Source: Sycon ciliatum (lineage: Eukaryota; Porifera; Calcarea; Leucosolenida; Sycettidae). From it: 64,000 nucleotides of DNA. How positions within the stretch are numbered: position 1 is the stretch's first letter; every line of letters begins with the position of its first letter. The stretch spans positions 28,799,294-28,863,293 of the forward strand of contig NC_088645.1 in the NCBI RefSeq assembly GCF_964019385.1, read 5' to 3'. The notes below the pieces were generated by a model. It saw nothing but the letters and a program-made list of their open reading frames with translations, ran no database searches and was not told where the DNA came from. A program made the translations under genes and the position numbers. Of the stretch, positions 18,663 through 29,439 are shown one piece after another.

Positions 18663-19685
18663 TCAGATAAGGTCACTCACTGAGGCAAGCTGAGCCGAGA
18701 TCTTGGACTTGGTCTCCATTGGAATTCGCATATAGCGTAGACACACATCGCTCTGCCACCTGCCGGCAGAACGAATCAGCGAATCAGGTATCCCTGCCAT
18801 GGCAGCGGTAGTAGCTGCGCCAATTCGGAATGAGTGCCCCGAGTAGAGTTCGATGTTTGGCACCGCAGCCTTTTCAAGCAGCAAGCGCACAGTACTGGTG
18901 AAAACAGCTCTGGATAACGGCACACCCTTGGCAAGTACATACAGAGGAGTGGATGCGTTTCGACTGCCAATCATCGCCAGGTAGCGTAGCATAGCATACA
19001 CAGGGCAGTAAGGGCGACCGGCCGGTCCAATGACAATATGGACTCCCTTTCCAAATTGGTCTGTCTTTGATCTCTTTAGCAGGATGGTCATGCTGCCCGA
19101 CTCAAATCTGATACACTCTCTTGTAAGGCCCTCTGTAAATTCGGAGCACCTTAGGAAACCAAAGAATGCCAACAGTACAGCAGACTTGAAGAGAACTCGG
19201 TCATGCTCGGGCAACACGGGGAGGTGATCACAGGCATCGACTAATTTCCTTAGAGTTGGCATAGTTATGGGCAATCTAGGCTTTACTGTCTCGGTCCCAT
19301 GGCACCGCTGAACACCCTTCAACACTCTCTTGAGAAGCCAGGTCTCGATCAGGGGATCCTCTAGACCCTGTTCAATGTGTGCATTCCGTACAGCTTGCAA
19401 ATAAACAGATATCGTGCAAGGGCGGACAGAGCGAGCAAGAAAAGTGCAAAAGCAGCTGAGGGTAAGATCAGAAGCTGGGTAAGGTTGCAGATTGCAAAGG
19501 GAGCAGAAACTGACAAAACGACGCCCACCGGCAGAGTAGGTGCGTCTGGTATTAGCAGCAATTGCACAGGCAGCGTACTTAGTAACTTCACTCACAAGAC
19601 TGCTGGAAGACGAGCACGATCTGGACTCGGCCGCGCTAACGGAGCATGACGTCGAAATTCCTGCATAAGAAAACGAGAAAGGCAA
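18663..19685 (-). CDS. Tyrosine recombinase of the Ngaro element
   Basis: 340 codons, no internal stop. The catalytic residues are visible: Arg in FFGFLRCSEF (about residue 180), His and second Arg in GHSFRIGAAT (about residue 295), and the nucleophile Tyr in CLRYMR (about residue 322). An N-terminal SAM-like/core-binding region (NTRRTYSAGGRRFVSFC) precedes it. It would integrate the double-stranded circular DNA copy at a short identity such as TTA. Overlaps the 3' end of the RT-RNase H ORF by about 90 bp in another frame, as in other Ngaro elements. Confidence 0.92.
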   Translation of the reverse strand: MPFSFSYAGISTSCSVSAAESRSCSSSSSLVSEVTKYAACAIAANTRRTYSAGGRRFVSFCSLCNLQPYPASDLTLSCFCTFLARSVRPCTISVYLQAVRNAHIEQGLEDPLIETWLLKRVLKGVQRCHGTETVKPRLPITMPTLRKLVDACDHLPVLPEHDRVLFKSAVLLAFFGFLRCSEFTEGLTRECIRFESGSMTILLKRSKTDQFGKGVHIVIGPAGRPYCPVYAMLRYLAMIGSRNASTPLYVLAKGVPLSRAVFTSTVRLLLEKAAVPNIELYSGHSFRIGAATTAAMAGIPDSLIRSAGRWQSDVCLRYMRIPMETKSKISAQLASVSDLI

Positions 19686-21047
19686 TCTGCAATGACATTC
19701 TTGGAGCCGGCAATGTGCACAGCGCTAACATGAAAGTTGAACTCATAGCAAACGAAGAACAGTTCGCGTAGCAACTTCATCACAGCTGGGGCTTTGCACG
19801 TGCCCGAACGGATGCAGTCCACTACCGCCGAGTTGTCGCAGTGTACCCGAATCCGGAGCTTAGCCCATTCGTCGCCCCATGTGGCGCAGGCTGCCACGAG
19901 GGCAAACAGCTCCTTCCACTCAATAGACTGCAGCATCTGGGCACTGTTCCATGAACCTTGAATCCATTTCCCGTTGTTGTAAGCACCCCAGCCGTGAGTG
20001 CCACTTGCATCTGTGTATAGCTGGAGATCTGGTGATGGGGTCCAGTTAGGGTGCAAGAAGAAGGACTTCCCGTTCCACTCACTTAGTAGCCTCATCCACC
20101 ATAGCAGGTCATCCACGCATTCTTGGGTCAAAGTTATTGAGTAGTGTGGTTGCTGAAACCGTGAGCAGAGGGACCACAGACGACGCATGAAGGTACGGCC
20201 TGGAGTGATGACACGGGCAGCAAACGAGAGCTTACCCAATAGGGACTCGAGTTGGCGTTGGGATATCTTCCGGCTGTTGATCGTGCTGGCCAATAGCGAT
20301 CGGAGGTCGTTGAGCTTGTCCATGGGGAGCCTGGCCTCGAGCCGCTCGCAGTCCAGAATAATGCCGAGGAACGTCAGTGATCTCGCGGGACCTTCCACCT
20401 TTGCTGGCGCTAGCGGCACGCCCAAATAGATGAAGGCTCGCAGCAGGATTGCTAGTTGACGCTGGGCGACAGTATGGCCAGTTGTGACGTTTAGGAAGTC
20501 GTCCAAGTAGTGGAATAGGTCGGCAATGGAGAAATGGTTCCGGATAATCCACTCTATGGCCGAGGCAACGGAGTCGAAAATGGCTGGGCTGGAGCGCAGC
20601 CCAAACGGTAGCACCCGCTCGTAATAGTAGTTGCCTTGCCAGAATATGCCGAGTAGTGAGTGGTCTTCAGCACGAACTGGGATTTGCCGGAATGCACTTT
20701 TGATGTCCAGCTTTGCGAGGTACACCGGCTGAGGTGAGGACATAATAGACTCGATTGCATCGTCAATACTGATGTAGTGCAGGGAAAACTGGTCAGCTGG
20801 AACTCCGTCGTTCACACTATTACCGGCGGGGCTAGAAAGATGGTGAATCATACGAAGCTTGCCGTTCTTCTTCGGTACCGCGCCGACACCAGAGCAGCGC
20901 ATGGAGGTGAACGGGGCTGCACTAAAAGGACCAGCAGTTTCGCCACGCTGGCAAGAAGCATTAAGCTGGTCAGAAATAAAGGAGGCACAAGCAGCAGAAG
21001 ATGGCAGATTAGCAGACTGGACAGAAACGTTGGTTGGTTGGTTGGTA
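19592..21047 (-). pseudogene. Ngaro reverse transcriptase-RNase H, 5' part displaced by LINE-2
   Basis: From about 21031 downward the frame gives the DIRS-group RT landmarks: PKKNGKLRMIHHLS, LDIKSAFRQIPV, FGLRSSPAIF, and YLDD in FHYLDDFLN; then an RNase H domain opening LYTDASGTHGWGAY with further acidic residues and HIAGSKNVIADCLSR near the end. The N-terminal RT segment (HPDKEFASYVLNGLHYCVSIGF) is at about 26200-26400, on the other side of LINE-2. The polymerase core is intact, but the gene is interrupted in its first fifth, so this copy cannot make full RT. Confidence 0.9.
20700..21031 (-). other. Insertion edge of LINE-2 in the Ngaro RT gene
   Basis: The coding similarity to DIRS-group RT begins just downstream (minus sense) of AAACGTT at 21025-21031, which is repeated at 26198-26204. 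These mark the LINE-2 borders. Confidence 0.7.
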
Positions 21048-21055
21048 TATTTTAT

Positions 21056-22190
<1,135 letters not shown>

Positions 22191-22239
22191 ATGCGGATTG
22201 TTAAAATGGATTTCGACATGAAGTTAGGTACACAGAATG

Positions 22240-25047
22240 TTAATATGGGTAAAGGCTGGGCAAGTCGAGAGCCGTGGCTAGAGCTTTAAATGTCTGCCAA
22301 TCACCTTCCGTACGGACTGCAACTGGGAGAGCATTCCACAGAATGCTGCTAACAAACTGAATTGAACGACGTCCAGCAGGACCAGGGAGGAACGGAACTC
22401 TCAGCAGGCTTGACACTTGACCCCGTGTCGTCCTCAGCTGAGGTGTGGCAGGGTCGTTGATCGGCACGAATAGATTCTTTAACAGGGGACTTGTCTTGTC
22501 ATTTAAACATTTGAAAACGAAGATGGCAAGCTTCTGGAAGAGAAGCTGTGGCAAGCTTGGCACACCCAGTAGCTCCAGAAGGGGGGCAGTCGGGACCAGA
22601 GTCCTTTGCTGCAGGGTCGCTCTGACACCGGATTTTGACAGGCGGTGGAGTTTATCCAGGAGCTGCTTGGAAAGACTGGAGAAGAAACAGTTGGATCCAT
22701 AGGATAGATGAGCCTGTATCATGCTGACATACCAGACTTGGCGTGCTCTTAGGCTCAGGGACCTGCCGTGTCGCCATAGCTGTCCAATTACTGGCCCGAT
22801 CTTGCGTGTTACATGGCTGATATGTGGCTGCCAGGAGAGGTCATTGTCGATTACAACACCCAGGTATTTCGCAGATGTTGTTGATTCCAGGGATTGTCCT
22901 CGACAACGTACATGTTCTTGAACATCAGCACCGCCTCTTGGCTTTACAAACAGAACTTGGGTTTTCTGGGCATTCAGAAGTAGGCCGATGTCATCTAGCC
23001 ACTTGGCGAGGTTGGTCACTGCAGACGACAGAGACTCGCAGACTTGCCTGGGACACGCGTTGGAGCAATCGAGAGCGATGTCATCAGCGAATTCCTGATC
23101 TGCCACATCCGGAGGCATCGTTGACTTGACGTCAGCAGTGTAAATTACAAACAGGAGTGGGCCTAAGACACTGCCCTGCGGAACACCGCGAGAGCAAGGA
23201 ACAGTCCCTGACAACTGATCCTGCAATTTGATTTGCTGTGTCCGGCCAGACAGGTAACTGCAGAACCAGTTGAGTGCAGTTCCCGAGATGCCTAGCTTAA
23301 ACAGTTCGGTAACGAGTCGCTCATGCCTGACGCGGTCAAAGGCCTTTGACATGTCGACAAACACGATGCCGGTATACTTGCGCTCTGCCCGTGCCATTTG
23401 CCATCGATCAACAGCATACGTTAAGGCATCTTCTGTGGAGTGAAGCTTTCGGTAGGCGAACTGAGTAGGCGGAAGAAGTTGCTTGGAGTCCAAGTACTGC
23501 GTGATCTGATTTTTTACAAATGCTTCTGTGATGCGGGAGATAACTGGGAGCAGTGACACAGGGCGGTAGTTCTTTGGCAAAGTTGGGTCTCCACTCTTGA
23601 AGAGCGGACTGACGTGGGACAACTTGAAGGACAGGGGGAACTCACCGGAGGACAGGGATATATTAATGATGCGTGTAAGTGTGGGGGCAATGGCTGGATA
23701 ACACTTTTGCAGGATGATGCTTGGAACTTGGTCACTGCCTGTTGCCTTGAAAGGGTTGACAGATTTCAAACTGCTTGCCACATCCTCGACTGTCACTACA
23801 CTGAAGTCGGTAAATGCCCCTTCCGCCATTGGACCAGAGGGAGAACAGAGCTGAGGAGGACGCTGGGGATAATGGACAACGTCACCAAACAGCTTGCTAA
23901 GATCCGATATGGGTACTTGAGCAGTGTGCGATTGTTTCTTCCGGCCAACCACAGTATTGATGACTGACCAAAGTTTACGTTGGTCAGAAGTCTGGCACTG
24001 CTGGATGAAATACGTGTTCTTCAGGCTCCTGTCCAGCTTCCTGGCCTTGGCACGAGCAGTGCGGTGTTGACTGCGGAGATCATCATTGCAGCGGTTCTTC
24101 ATGAGCAGTCGATGGAGTCTGTCTCGCTCCCGTACGCAGGCCACAAGTTCATCTGTTACCCACGGGCAGGGACGTCTATCCCGATTTCGCCTCATCCGCA
24201 CGGGTGCATGCTTATCCAATGTTGACACTATGGAGGCGATGAAAGATGATGCAAGGGTGTTGACATCATCTATGGCGAGCAGAGAGGCCTGCTCTGCACT
24301 GAGATCGCTGTTGAAGGTGTCCCAGTTTATCTTATGGATGCGGCGTGTAGGTCTGTAGCTGGAAGTACGGCCTGGTGCAAACCCTGCCACAGAGAGATTC
24401 CCAAGTACTGCAAAGTGGTCACTAATGTCTAGGTAGGCTATCTCATAAGGTCCCGTCAGCGGGGAAGTTGATAGGAAGAGATCAATGATTGACTCAGTAA
24501 GGGTGGTGGCACGTGTTGGTGAAGACACATAATTTGTCATACCAAATTTGTTAAACAAGTCAGTTACTCGTATGGCCATGGGCGACTGGTTCATTTTCAT
24601 ATCAACGTTGAAATCACCCAGCATGACAGTTGCCAGAACCTTCTTTCCTGGTGCATGAACTGATGCGTCTAGGCTGGACTCCAGGGAGGTCCAGAATGCT
24701 ACAGGTTTGTCTGGTGGACGATAACAGCATCCAACCAGCACTATGCCACCGGAAACGCTAACTTCTATCCACAGCAGCTCTAAGTCAGTCTCCAAGTCAG
24801 TGCGTCTTCGCGCAAGAACAGATTCGTGGCAGTATATCCCAACACCACCACCACGTTGCTGCAATCTATCCTTCCGATGTAGCTTGAAATGTGGGATAGT
24901 AAGTTCACTGTCCAAGATATCTGGAGTGAGCCAAGTCTCAGCCATACCAAAGACATGAATGCCTCTGTTTGACAAGAACTTTTGCACTTCGGCTGTCTTG
25001 CGCCTGATACTACATACATTCAAGAAGGCAGTGTGCAGCATGGTCAT
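22240..25047 (-). CDS. LINE-2 ORF2: endonuclease-reverse transcriptase
   Basis: 935 codons, uninterrupted. An AP-like endonuclease occupies residues ~1-230 (FLNVCSIRRK, AETWL, GDFNVD near 145, SDHF near 209). The RT occupies ~450-760 with YRPVSLLP (~494), VDMSKAFDRVRH (~563), GVPQGSVLGPLLF (~621) and FADD (~653). A C-terminal region of CR1/Jockey type ends the protein. It nicks target DNA and primes cDNA synthesis there. The start codon overlaps the ORF1 stop as TGATG (25049-25045), suggesting translation by termination-reinitiation. Appears intact. Confidence 0.93.
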   Translation of the reverse strand: MTMLHTAFLNVCSIRRKTAEVQKFLSNRGIHVFGMAETWLTPDILDSELTIPHFKLHRKDRLQQRGGGVGIYCHESVLARRRTDLETDLELLWIEVSVSGGIVLVGCCYRPPDKPVAFWTSLESSLDASVHAPGKKVLATVMLGDFNVDMKMNQSPMAIRVTDLFNKFGMTNYVSSPTRATTLTESIIDLFLSTSPLTGPYEIAYLDISDHFAVLGNLSVAGFAPGRTSSYRPTRRIHKINWDTFNSDLSAEQASLLAIDDVNTLASSFIASIVSTLDKHAPVRMRRNRDRRPCPWVTDELVACVRERDRLHRLLMKNRCNDDLRSQHRTARAKARKLDRSLKNTYFIQQCQTSDQRKLWSVINTVVGRKKQSHTAQVPISDLSKLFGDVVHYPQRPPQLCSPSGPMAEGAFTDFSVVTVEDVASSLKSVNPFKATGSDQVPSIILQKCYPAIAPTLTRIINISLSSGEFPLSFKLSHVSPLFKSGDPTLPKNYRPVSLLPVISRITEAFVKNQITQYLDSKQLLPPTQFAYRKLHSTEDALTYAVDRWQMARAERKYTGIVFVDMSKAFDRVRHERLVTELFKLGISGTALNWFCSYLSGRTQQIKLQDQLSGTVPCSRGVPQGSVLGPLLFVIYTADVKSTMPPDVADQEFADDIALDCSNACPRQVCESLSSAVTNLAKWLDDIGLLLNAQKTQVLFVKPRGGADVQEHVRCRGQSLESTTSAKYLGVVIDNDLSWQPHISHVTRKIGPVIGQLWRHGRSLSLRARQVWYVSMIQAHLSYGSNCFFSSLSKQLLDKLHRLSKSGVRATLQQRTLVPTAPLLELLGVPSLPQLLFQKLAIFVFKCLNDKTSPLLKNLFVPINDPATPQLRTTRGQVSSLLRVPFLPGPAGRRSIQFVSSILWNALPVAVRTEGDWQTFKALATALDLPSLYPY

Positions 25048-26108
25048 CAGCAGGCATGGTTGATTTCAGAGCCATCGCTGACTGAGGGCGCGTGCATATT
25101 TGTTTCCACTTCCGAAAGGGATGACGAGTTTGCTTGCGTGTCGTCACATGCTGTGGTTTCTGTGGTATCATCACTGACATCAGAGGCAGAGTACTTGTCG
25201 AAATTCCACTGCCTGGAATAGAGTGGTCTGGGCCAGAAGCGACGATCCAACAGCGTCTTGCTGCACGATGCGTGGACTACCAGTCTCGCAGACGACGACT
25301 TTTGCTTCTGAAAAACTTTGCAGTCGAGAATTTTAATAGGGGGAGTCTTCAACTCCGACGAGCGACACTCCACGAAGCGTGCTAGCTGCTCCGGTGAGGC
25401 ATCGCGCAGCAGATTGCCAACAAACACAACACTTTTCTTGACAGGTTTCCTGGCTGTCACCAAACGCCAGGCAGCATCTTCACTGTCGTCATCGACGTCT
25501 GGCAAATTGGCCTCACTGACTGCACTGGCTGCATTAGCTGAAGTTTGAATGTTGGTCTTGGAGTTCGAATTACTAGCAGTTTGAACGTTCGACGTGACAC
25601 CCACGCGTTGGTGATGATCCAGGTCACTGAGGTCATGTCCTGGTACGGTAGGTCCGCTCTCGACTGGAATGTGACACGTGGCCGCAGCATTTTGCTGGGC
25701 CGGACCAGATGAAGTCAGTTGTAGATCTACTACGGTATTCGGGTTGGTTTCGGACTCAACGGTTGGGCAGTTAGTAGCATGGCGCCTCTTTCTTTGCGAC
25801 TTGCTCTGAGCCTGAGAATCTCCAACCGTAATGGCGGAACTTCCTGAACTTGGAATGTTCAGTGCGCTTGATCTGGATAGCTCCTGAACGGTCCTAGATA
25901 GCTGGTCGATATGGCTTATCAGCCTTTTCTCACGGTCTGCAGCAGCACTTCTTTCGACATCAAGCATATCCATTATCACCGCCAGAGCGTTGTGGAAATC
26001 GCGGCAGCAGTTCGACGTAGGGAAACGATTATCTGGGACATCGCACGGCTGTTCGTGCTCATCGCTCTCTACTGCGGCCATGGTCGTGGAATCCCTGTTT
26101 GTAGACAT
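25047..26108 (-). CDS. LINE-2 ORF1 protein
   Basis: 353 codons. Residues ~30-95 hold a helical/coiled-coil-like segment (FHNALAVIMDMLDVERSAAADREKRLISHIDQL); the middle is Ser/Thr/Gln-rich and low in order; a C-terminal block (KKSVVFVGNLLRDASPEQLARFV... IKILDCKVFQKQ...ARLVVHASC) resembles an RRM-like nucleic-acid-binding fold. This is the layout of CR1-type ORF1 proteins that coat LINE RNA. No zinc knuckle is seen. Stop overlaps the ORF2 start. Confidence 0.8.
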   Translation of the reverse strand: MSTNRDSTTMAAVESDEHEQPCDVPDNRFPTSNCCRDFHNALAVIMDMLDVERSAAADREKRLISHIDQLSRTVQELSRSSALNIPSSGSSAITVGDSQAQSKSQRKRRHATNCPTVESETNPNTVVDLQLTSSGPAQQNAAATCHIPVESGPTVPGHDLSDLDHHQRVGVTSNVQTASNSNSKTNIQTSANAASAVSEANLPDVDDDSEDAAWRLVTARKPVKKSVVFVGNLLRDASPEQLARFVECRSSELKTPPIKILDCKVFQKQKSSSARLVVHASCSKTLLDRRFWPRPLYSRQWNFDKYSASDVSDDTTETTACDDTQANSSSLSEVETNMHAPSVSDGSEINHAC

Positions 26109-26197
26109 GCTTGCAACAAAAAATCCGGGTCAGAGACCCCAAAAGTAACCTAAAAACGATACAAAAACGGGAGCTGAAAAACATGCATCCTACTCTA

Positions 26198-26667
26198 AAA
26201 CGTTTCATGTCATCGTCGCGTGAAGCAGTGAAACCTATGCTAACGCAGTAGTGCAGCCCGTTTAGCACATAGGAAGCAAATTCTTTATCGGGGTGATGAC
26301 GCAATAGAAGCTCAAAACGAGAGACATGCAAAGGGGTATGTACAGAGGAATTATTAATGTGAGCGGGAACAAAATTATGTACACATGCAACAGTTATTGG
26401 TTGCTCAGGCTGGGATTGCAATCCCGAACTACTGGGCTGGTCGCTGACCTTTGCCGGAACACTTGCTGCGGGGGTGGTCCTTGCCACAGCGGTTGCAGAT
26501 GTGGGAGAACCGGCAATTTGACCAGCTACACTTGCCAAGGTTGAAGTTTCGGCAGATGACGGCACCTGTGTTGTTGCGGGTGAGCAGTGAGGATGATGAT
26601 GTTTGAGCTTGGTGTGCATGTTTGGGACGAAAAGGGCACATGTTGCTTGCAGCCGCTGGGTGGACAA
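26198..26667 (-). pseudogene. Ngaro RT N-terminal segment
   Basis: The frame holding PITVACVHNFVPAHINN, HTPLHVSRFELLLRHHPD and NGLHYCVSIGFTASRDDD is the conserved entry to DIRS-group RT. The frame overlaps gag upstream in another frame. Similarity stops at the LINE-2 5' border; residues beyond that in this frame are LINE leader. Confidence 0.78.
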
Positions 26668-27163
26668 GGCTGCACGACTGACATCTATGCCTGGCCTTGC
26701 CTGTGATGCACAGCTGCCATGTATTTATGTCAATCGTATCAAAGCGCTTGCCAGGTTGTGAAGCGACAAGCCTTCGAAATTGCTGGTCATACATAAGCCA
26801 AGCCTCTGCAAAATACTGCCTGTTGGCCGCCAAGATCATGCACTGGTATGACAGGAGTTCTGCTGTGCGGTGGGGTGCATTGCTGATCACAACATGCATA
26901 TACAGAGACCATGCTTCTAACCAAGTGGCGATATCGTGCACACGTCTACGAACCGGGCGAGTGGTGTTCACCTCTACGACTTCCAGTGCACCCCCGGATG
27001 AACTGGATCTGAGCTCGAACGACTTATTGCTATCAACTGCCCCCAAGATCTCAGGCAACAATTGGTCGAAGTCCACAATCTCACCTCGCAATATCCTATC
27101 CTGCACCGACTTTGGGACGTGCAGATTTCCAGCGTGAGGCGGTGTGGAGCACGCAGCACCCAT
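26429..27163 (-). CDS. Ngaro Gag-like protein with Cys/His zinc motifs
   Basis: I start at MGAACSTPP (about 27163); the frame continues upstream into repeat A1. About 244 codons. The middle part (RRRVHDIATWLEAWSLYMHVV...LLSYQCMILAANRQYFAEAWLMYDQQFRR) resembles the helical gag region of DIRS/Ngaro elements. Two zinc motifs close it: a CCCH-like CRNFNLGKCSWSNCRFSHIC and CNRCGKDHPRSKC. It would package element RNA. Intact. Confidence 0.85.
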   Translation of the reverse strand: MGAACSTPPHAGNLHVPKSVQDRILRGEIVDFDQLLPEILGAVDSNKSFELRSSSSGGALEVVEVNTTRPVRRRVHDIATWLEAWSLYMHVVISNAPHRTAELLSYQCMILAANRQYFAEAWLMYDQQFRRLVASQPGKRFDTIDINTWQLCITGKARHRCQSCSLVHPAAASNMCPFRPKHAHQAQTSSSSLLTRNNTGAVICRNFNLGKCSWSNCRFSHICNRCGKDHPRSKCSGKGQRPAQ

Positions 27164-27172
27164 GCCAATGTC

Positions 27173-27513
27173 GAAAATTTGGTGCTGGCACAAGCTAAAA
27201 GTCACCACTAATTAGACTAGTCTTTGAAGTGAAGCCAACAGCAAGAAAGAAAGAGAAAGTTCAAAGGAAGCAGTTGTACGACGTCAGGCTAAGCGCGCCC
27301 GAATCCATGCGCTGGCAGTGTACTAGTGTGAGTGCAGTGAGCAAAAGTTCAAAGGAAGCAGTTGTGTGACGTCAGGCCAAGCGTGCCCGAATCTATGCGC
27401 TGGCAGTGTGAGTGCAGTGCACAATGCACCGATGCAGCGGTGCGCGGCAGATGCAAACATGGCAGTGTGATCGGTGGATGCTAACACACACTAACTACAT
27501 TACTGCGACATTA
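27173..27513 (-). repeat. Ngaro split direct repeat A1
   Basis: 341 bp, near-identical to A2. On minus it is the 5' end of the element. Confidence 0.92.
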
Positions 27514-27762
27514 TCCGGAAATGATATGCTTTTGCTCACAAACCGACATGCTCAGGATGGAATCACACTCCGGTTAACAAAAGATCAGTTATCCGGAAAT
27601 GATATGCTTTTGCTCACAAACCGACAGGTTACCAAAATCAAAAAATCCAAGCAAAAAGGAGTAGGAATGGATCTCAAGTTATCCAGTACTCAACTCAAGA
27701 AGCAAGGTGGGTTTCTCGGAGCATTAGCAGCTGGATTGTTAGCACCAGCTCTGGGAAAATGA
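27514..27762 (+). pseudogene. Maverick hydrophobic structural-like protein, C-terminal part
   Basis: Continuation, in the same frame, of the gene begun at 17282. It carries the second half of one 26-codon unit, a full second unit (27549-27626), then a basic segment (VTKIKKSKQKGVGMDLKL) and a hydrophobic Gly/Ala/Leu C-terminus (GGFLGALAAGLLAPALG). Its TGA overlaps the next start as ATGA (27759-27762), a tight coupling with the protease gene. Confidence 0.7.
27549..27626 (+). repeat. 78-bp in-frame duplication, intact copy (empty Ngaro site)
   Basis: Identical to the unit split by Ngaro, and so shows the uninterrupted target GATCAG-TTA-TCCGG. Confidence 0.92.
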
Positions 27763-28276
27763 TCGGTTTAGGAAACACCGGTGAAGGATTACAACTTCCT
27801 GGAACACGGAGGGGTAGAGGGGTAAAAAAAGACCAAAAAGGAAAGGGGTTACGTCTACCAGGAACGTGAGACCACTGACCAACTTTGACATTGATGAAAT
27901 TCTGAGATCTATTCCACATTTCAGAGGAACTTTTAGCAAAGATCAGCTTCCACAACCTCTATCATCAAAGGATTGTTTGGTAATCAATCTCCAAGATTTC
28001 TTGGACGGTGGTGGTACTCACTGGGTTTGTGTGTTTGGTAATGAATATTTTGACAGCTTTGGCTTATCACCACCAGAGGAGGTAGTTGGGTGGATGAAGA
28101 AGCACCATAAAAAATGTTGGTGTAACTCATCAAAGATACAGATGAATGATAGTGTCCTGTGTGGATACTACTGTATACATTTCATAGAAGAAAGAAACAA
28201 AGGCAGAAGTGCTCTTGATGTCTTGTTGGATTTCACTCTGCATCCCAGTCAAGAAAATGAGCAGTTGGTATTGTAA
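27759..28276 (+). pseudogene. Adenovirus-type maturation protease (peptidase C5)
   Basis: The catalytic body is the frame ending at 28276. Counting from residue 1 at 27866: PLTNFDI start block, His52 (GGTHWVCVF), Asp63 (EYFDSFG), Gln92 and Cys99 (SVLCGYYC). This is the His-Asp/Glu-Gln-Cys arrangement of adenain, which trims capsid and core proteins. The likely true start is the ATG at 27759, overlapping the preceding stop; that short basic frame (36 codons, MIGLGNTGEGLQLPGT...) shifts at a 7-A run (27824-27830). A GTG at 27866 would be the only in-frame alternative. Catalytic core intact. Confidence 0.88.
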
Positions 28277-28406
28277 AAAAGGGGAAGAAAAAAAGAGATA
28301 AAAGAGATAAAAAAGGAAAACACAAAAACCTTTTTTTCTTTCACTAGTTCCTTTTTCTTTTTTGGTATTCATTGTATAAGCATCATCAATTTTATCATTC
28401 ACGGAG
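28277..28406. terminator. A-rich / T-rich convergent-gene spacer
   Basis: Poly(A)-rich on the protease side and T-rich on the nuclease side, between two convergent genes. AAAAACC/CCTTTTTTTC tracts could end transcripts from both directions. Inferred from position and composition only. Confidence 0.3.
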
Positions 28407-28832
28407 CTAGTGGAACATCGATTTTTCATGATGGGATTTGTTGTTTCTTGGATAAGACTTCTGACATTTCTCACAGACAATTCTTTCATTGGCATATTGT
28501 CTGATTTTCTTGTGATTATCTTGATACCACTCTGATGCTGATCTTCCAGGCTTGTTTTTATTCACGGTATCCAATTTTTCGATCCAGTATCGTTCTCTCC
28601 TCTGAAGCTCATCTTTATCAAACATTGATAGAGAGTCAATCTCAACAATTTCTACATGTCCGAGATCAAGCAGAATGAATGATGTCACAAAATTATGATT
28701 ACCTTTTTGATATGCTCTGAAAGTGGATCTATGAAGATACATCCTATTTTTCAGTGGTAGACAAGTGGAGCCCACATATACCTGATCGGTGTGTTGGCTT
28801 ACACGTTTGTAAATCTTACAAGGAGAAGTCAT
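28407..28832 (-). CDS. GIY-YIG endonuclease with C-terminal zinc motif
   Basis: 141 codons. KIYKRVSQHTDQVYVGST occupies the GIY...YIG position; LKNRMYLHRS supplies the conserved Arg and His; RRERYWIEKL carries the metal-binding Glu. A C-terminal CEKCQKSYPRNNKSHH looks like a C2H2 zinc finger. Such nucleases are frequent accessory genes of Mavericks and virophages and are also found in Penelope elements; location and strand show it belongs to the Maverick here. Likely role in cleaving or recombining DNA, not shown by sequence. Confidence 0.82.
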   Translation of the reverse strand: MTSPCKIYKRVSQHTDQVYVGSTCLPLKNRMYLHRSTFRAYQKGNHNFVTSFILLDLGHVEIVEIDSLSMFDKDELQRRERYWIEKLDTVNKNKPGRSASEWYQDNHKKIRQYANERIVCEKCQKSYPRNNKSHHEKSMFH

Positions 28833-28974
28833 CTTTGCTGATAGAAAATCTTTGGAATTCTCATCGGTATACTTCTATACAACAGGATTCAAATAACCGT
28901 TTATGATGATAATTCGGTGTAGAAAAAAAATGAGGAGAGTTGGTCACCTCTTTTCTCTTCTCTTCTATTTTTTC
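28833..28974. other. Short AT-rich spacer
   Basis: Spacer between two minus-strand genes; nothing further seen. Confidence 0.4.
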
Positions 28975-29313
28975 TTACAAATATTCATCAATATCATCCT
29001 GAAACTTCTCTAACAGGTGATTGTTGGTGAAGGAACTACAGATTCCTCCATACTTTGGATTTTCACAAATTCTCAGGAAAATGCTTGGGATGATATTCAT
29101 TTGTTCATCAAGAGCATTTTCAAACACATCATCAAATAAATCACTGGTCATTAAATCATTCATCATTATTCTATCAATCATCTCATCTTCACTTTCATCA
29201 ATGTGAATAATAAATGATTCCATATCTTCCCAAGGATCACCACAATCAGGAGTATCAGGTTCATAGTCAAAGTCCTCATAGGAGAAATAGTCACTCGGGA
29301 AAGACGCAGCCAT
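28975..29313 (-). CDS. Small acidic Maverick protein, unknown
   Basis: 112 codons, strongly acidic (N-terminal SYEDFDYEPDTPDCGDPWEDMESF) with an Asp/Glu-rich helix (IDESEDEMIDRIMM) and a C-terminal NPKYGGICSSF block. No catalytic motif. Divergent from the next gene (29440), leaving a 126-bp shared upstream region. Intact; function unknown. Confidence 0.6.
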   Translation of the reverse strand: MAASFPSDYFSYEDFDYEPDTPDCGDPWEDMESFIIHIDESEDEMIDRIMMNDLMTSDLFDDVFENALDEQMNIIPSIFLRICENPKYGGICSSFTNNHLLEKFQDDIDEYL

Positions 29314-29422
29314 CGTTGTAGGTAATTGATTTTACAAATTCTATCAAACTTGTTGGATCTTACCCTATAGTATGAACAGTTTAGATAACATAATTGGTGA
29401 TATGGGTGGAAAGAAAGAAAAA

Positions 29423-29439
29423 AAGATAGATAGACAAAC
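29423..29439 (+). promoter_or_regulatory. AGATAGATAGACAAAC start-proximal motif
   Basis: Abuts the ATG at 29440, after an A-rich tract. Confidence 0.5.

Noticed and set aside
26059..26197. C-terminal part of the 202-codon Ngaro RT frame
   Set aside because: Beyond 26198 the frame is read into the LINE-2 leader and is not Ngaro coding.
28407..28832. Penelope-like element remnant because of the GIY-YIG domain
   Set aside because: No Penelope RT nearby, and the gene sits in normal Maverick order with a zinc-finger tail typical of accessory nucleases.
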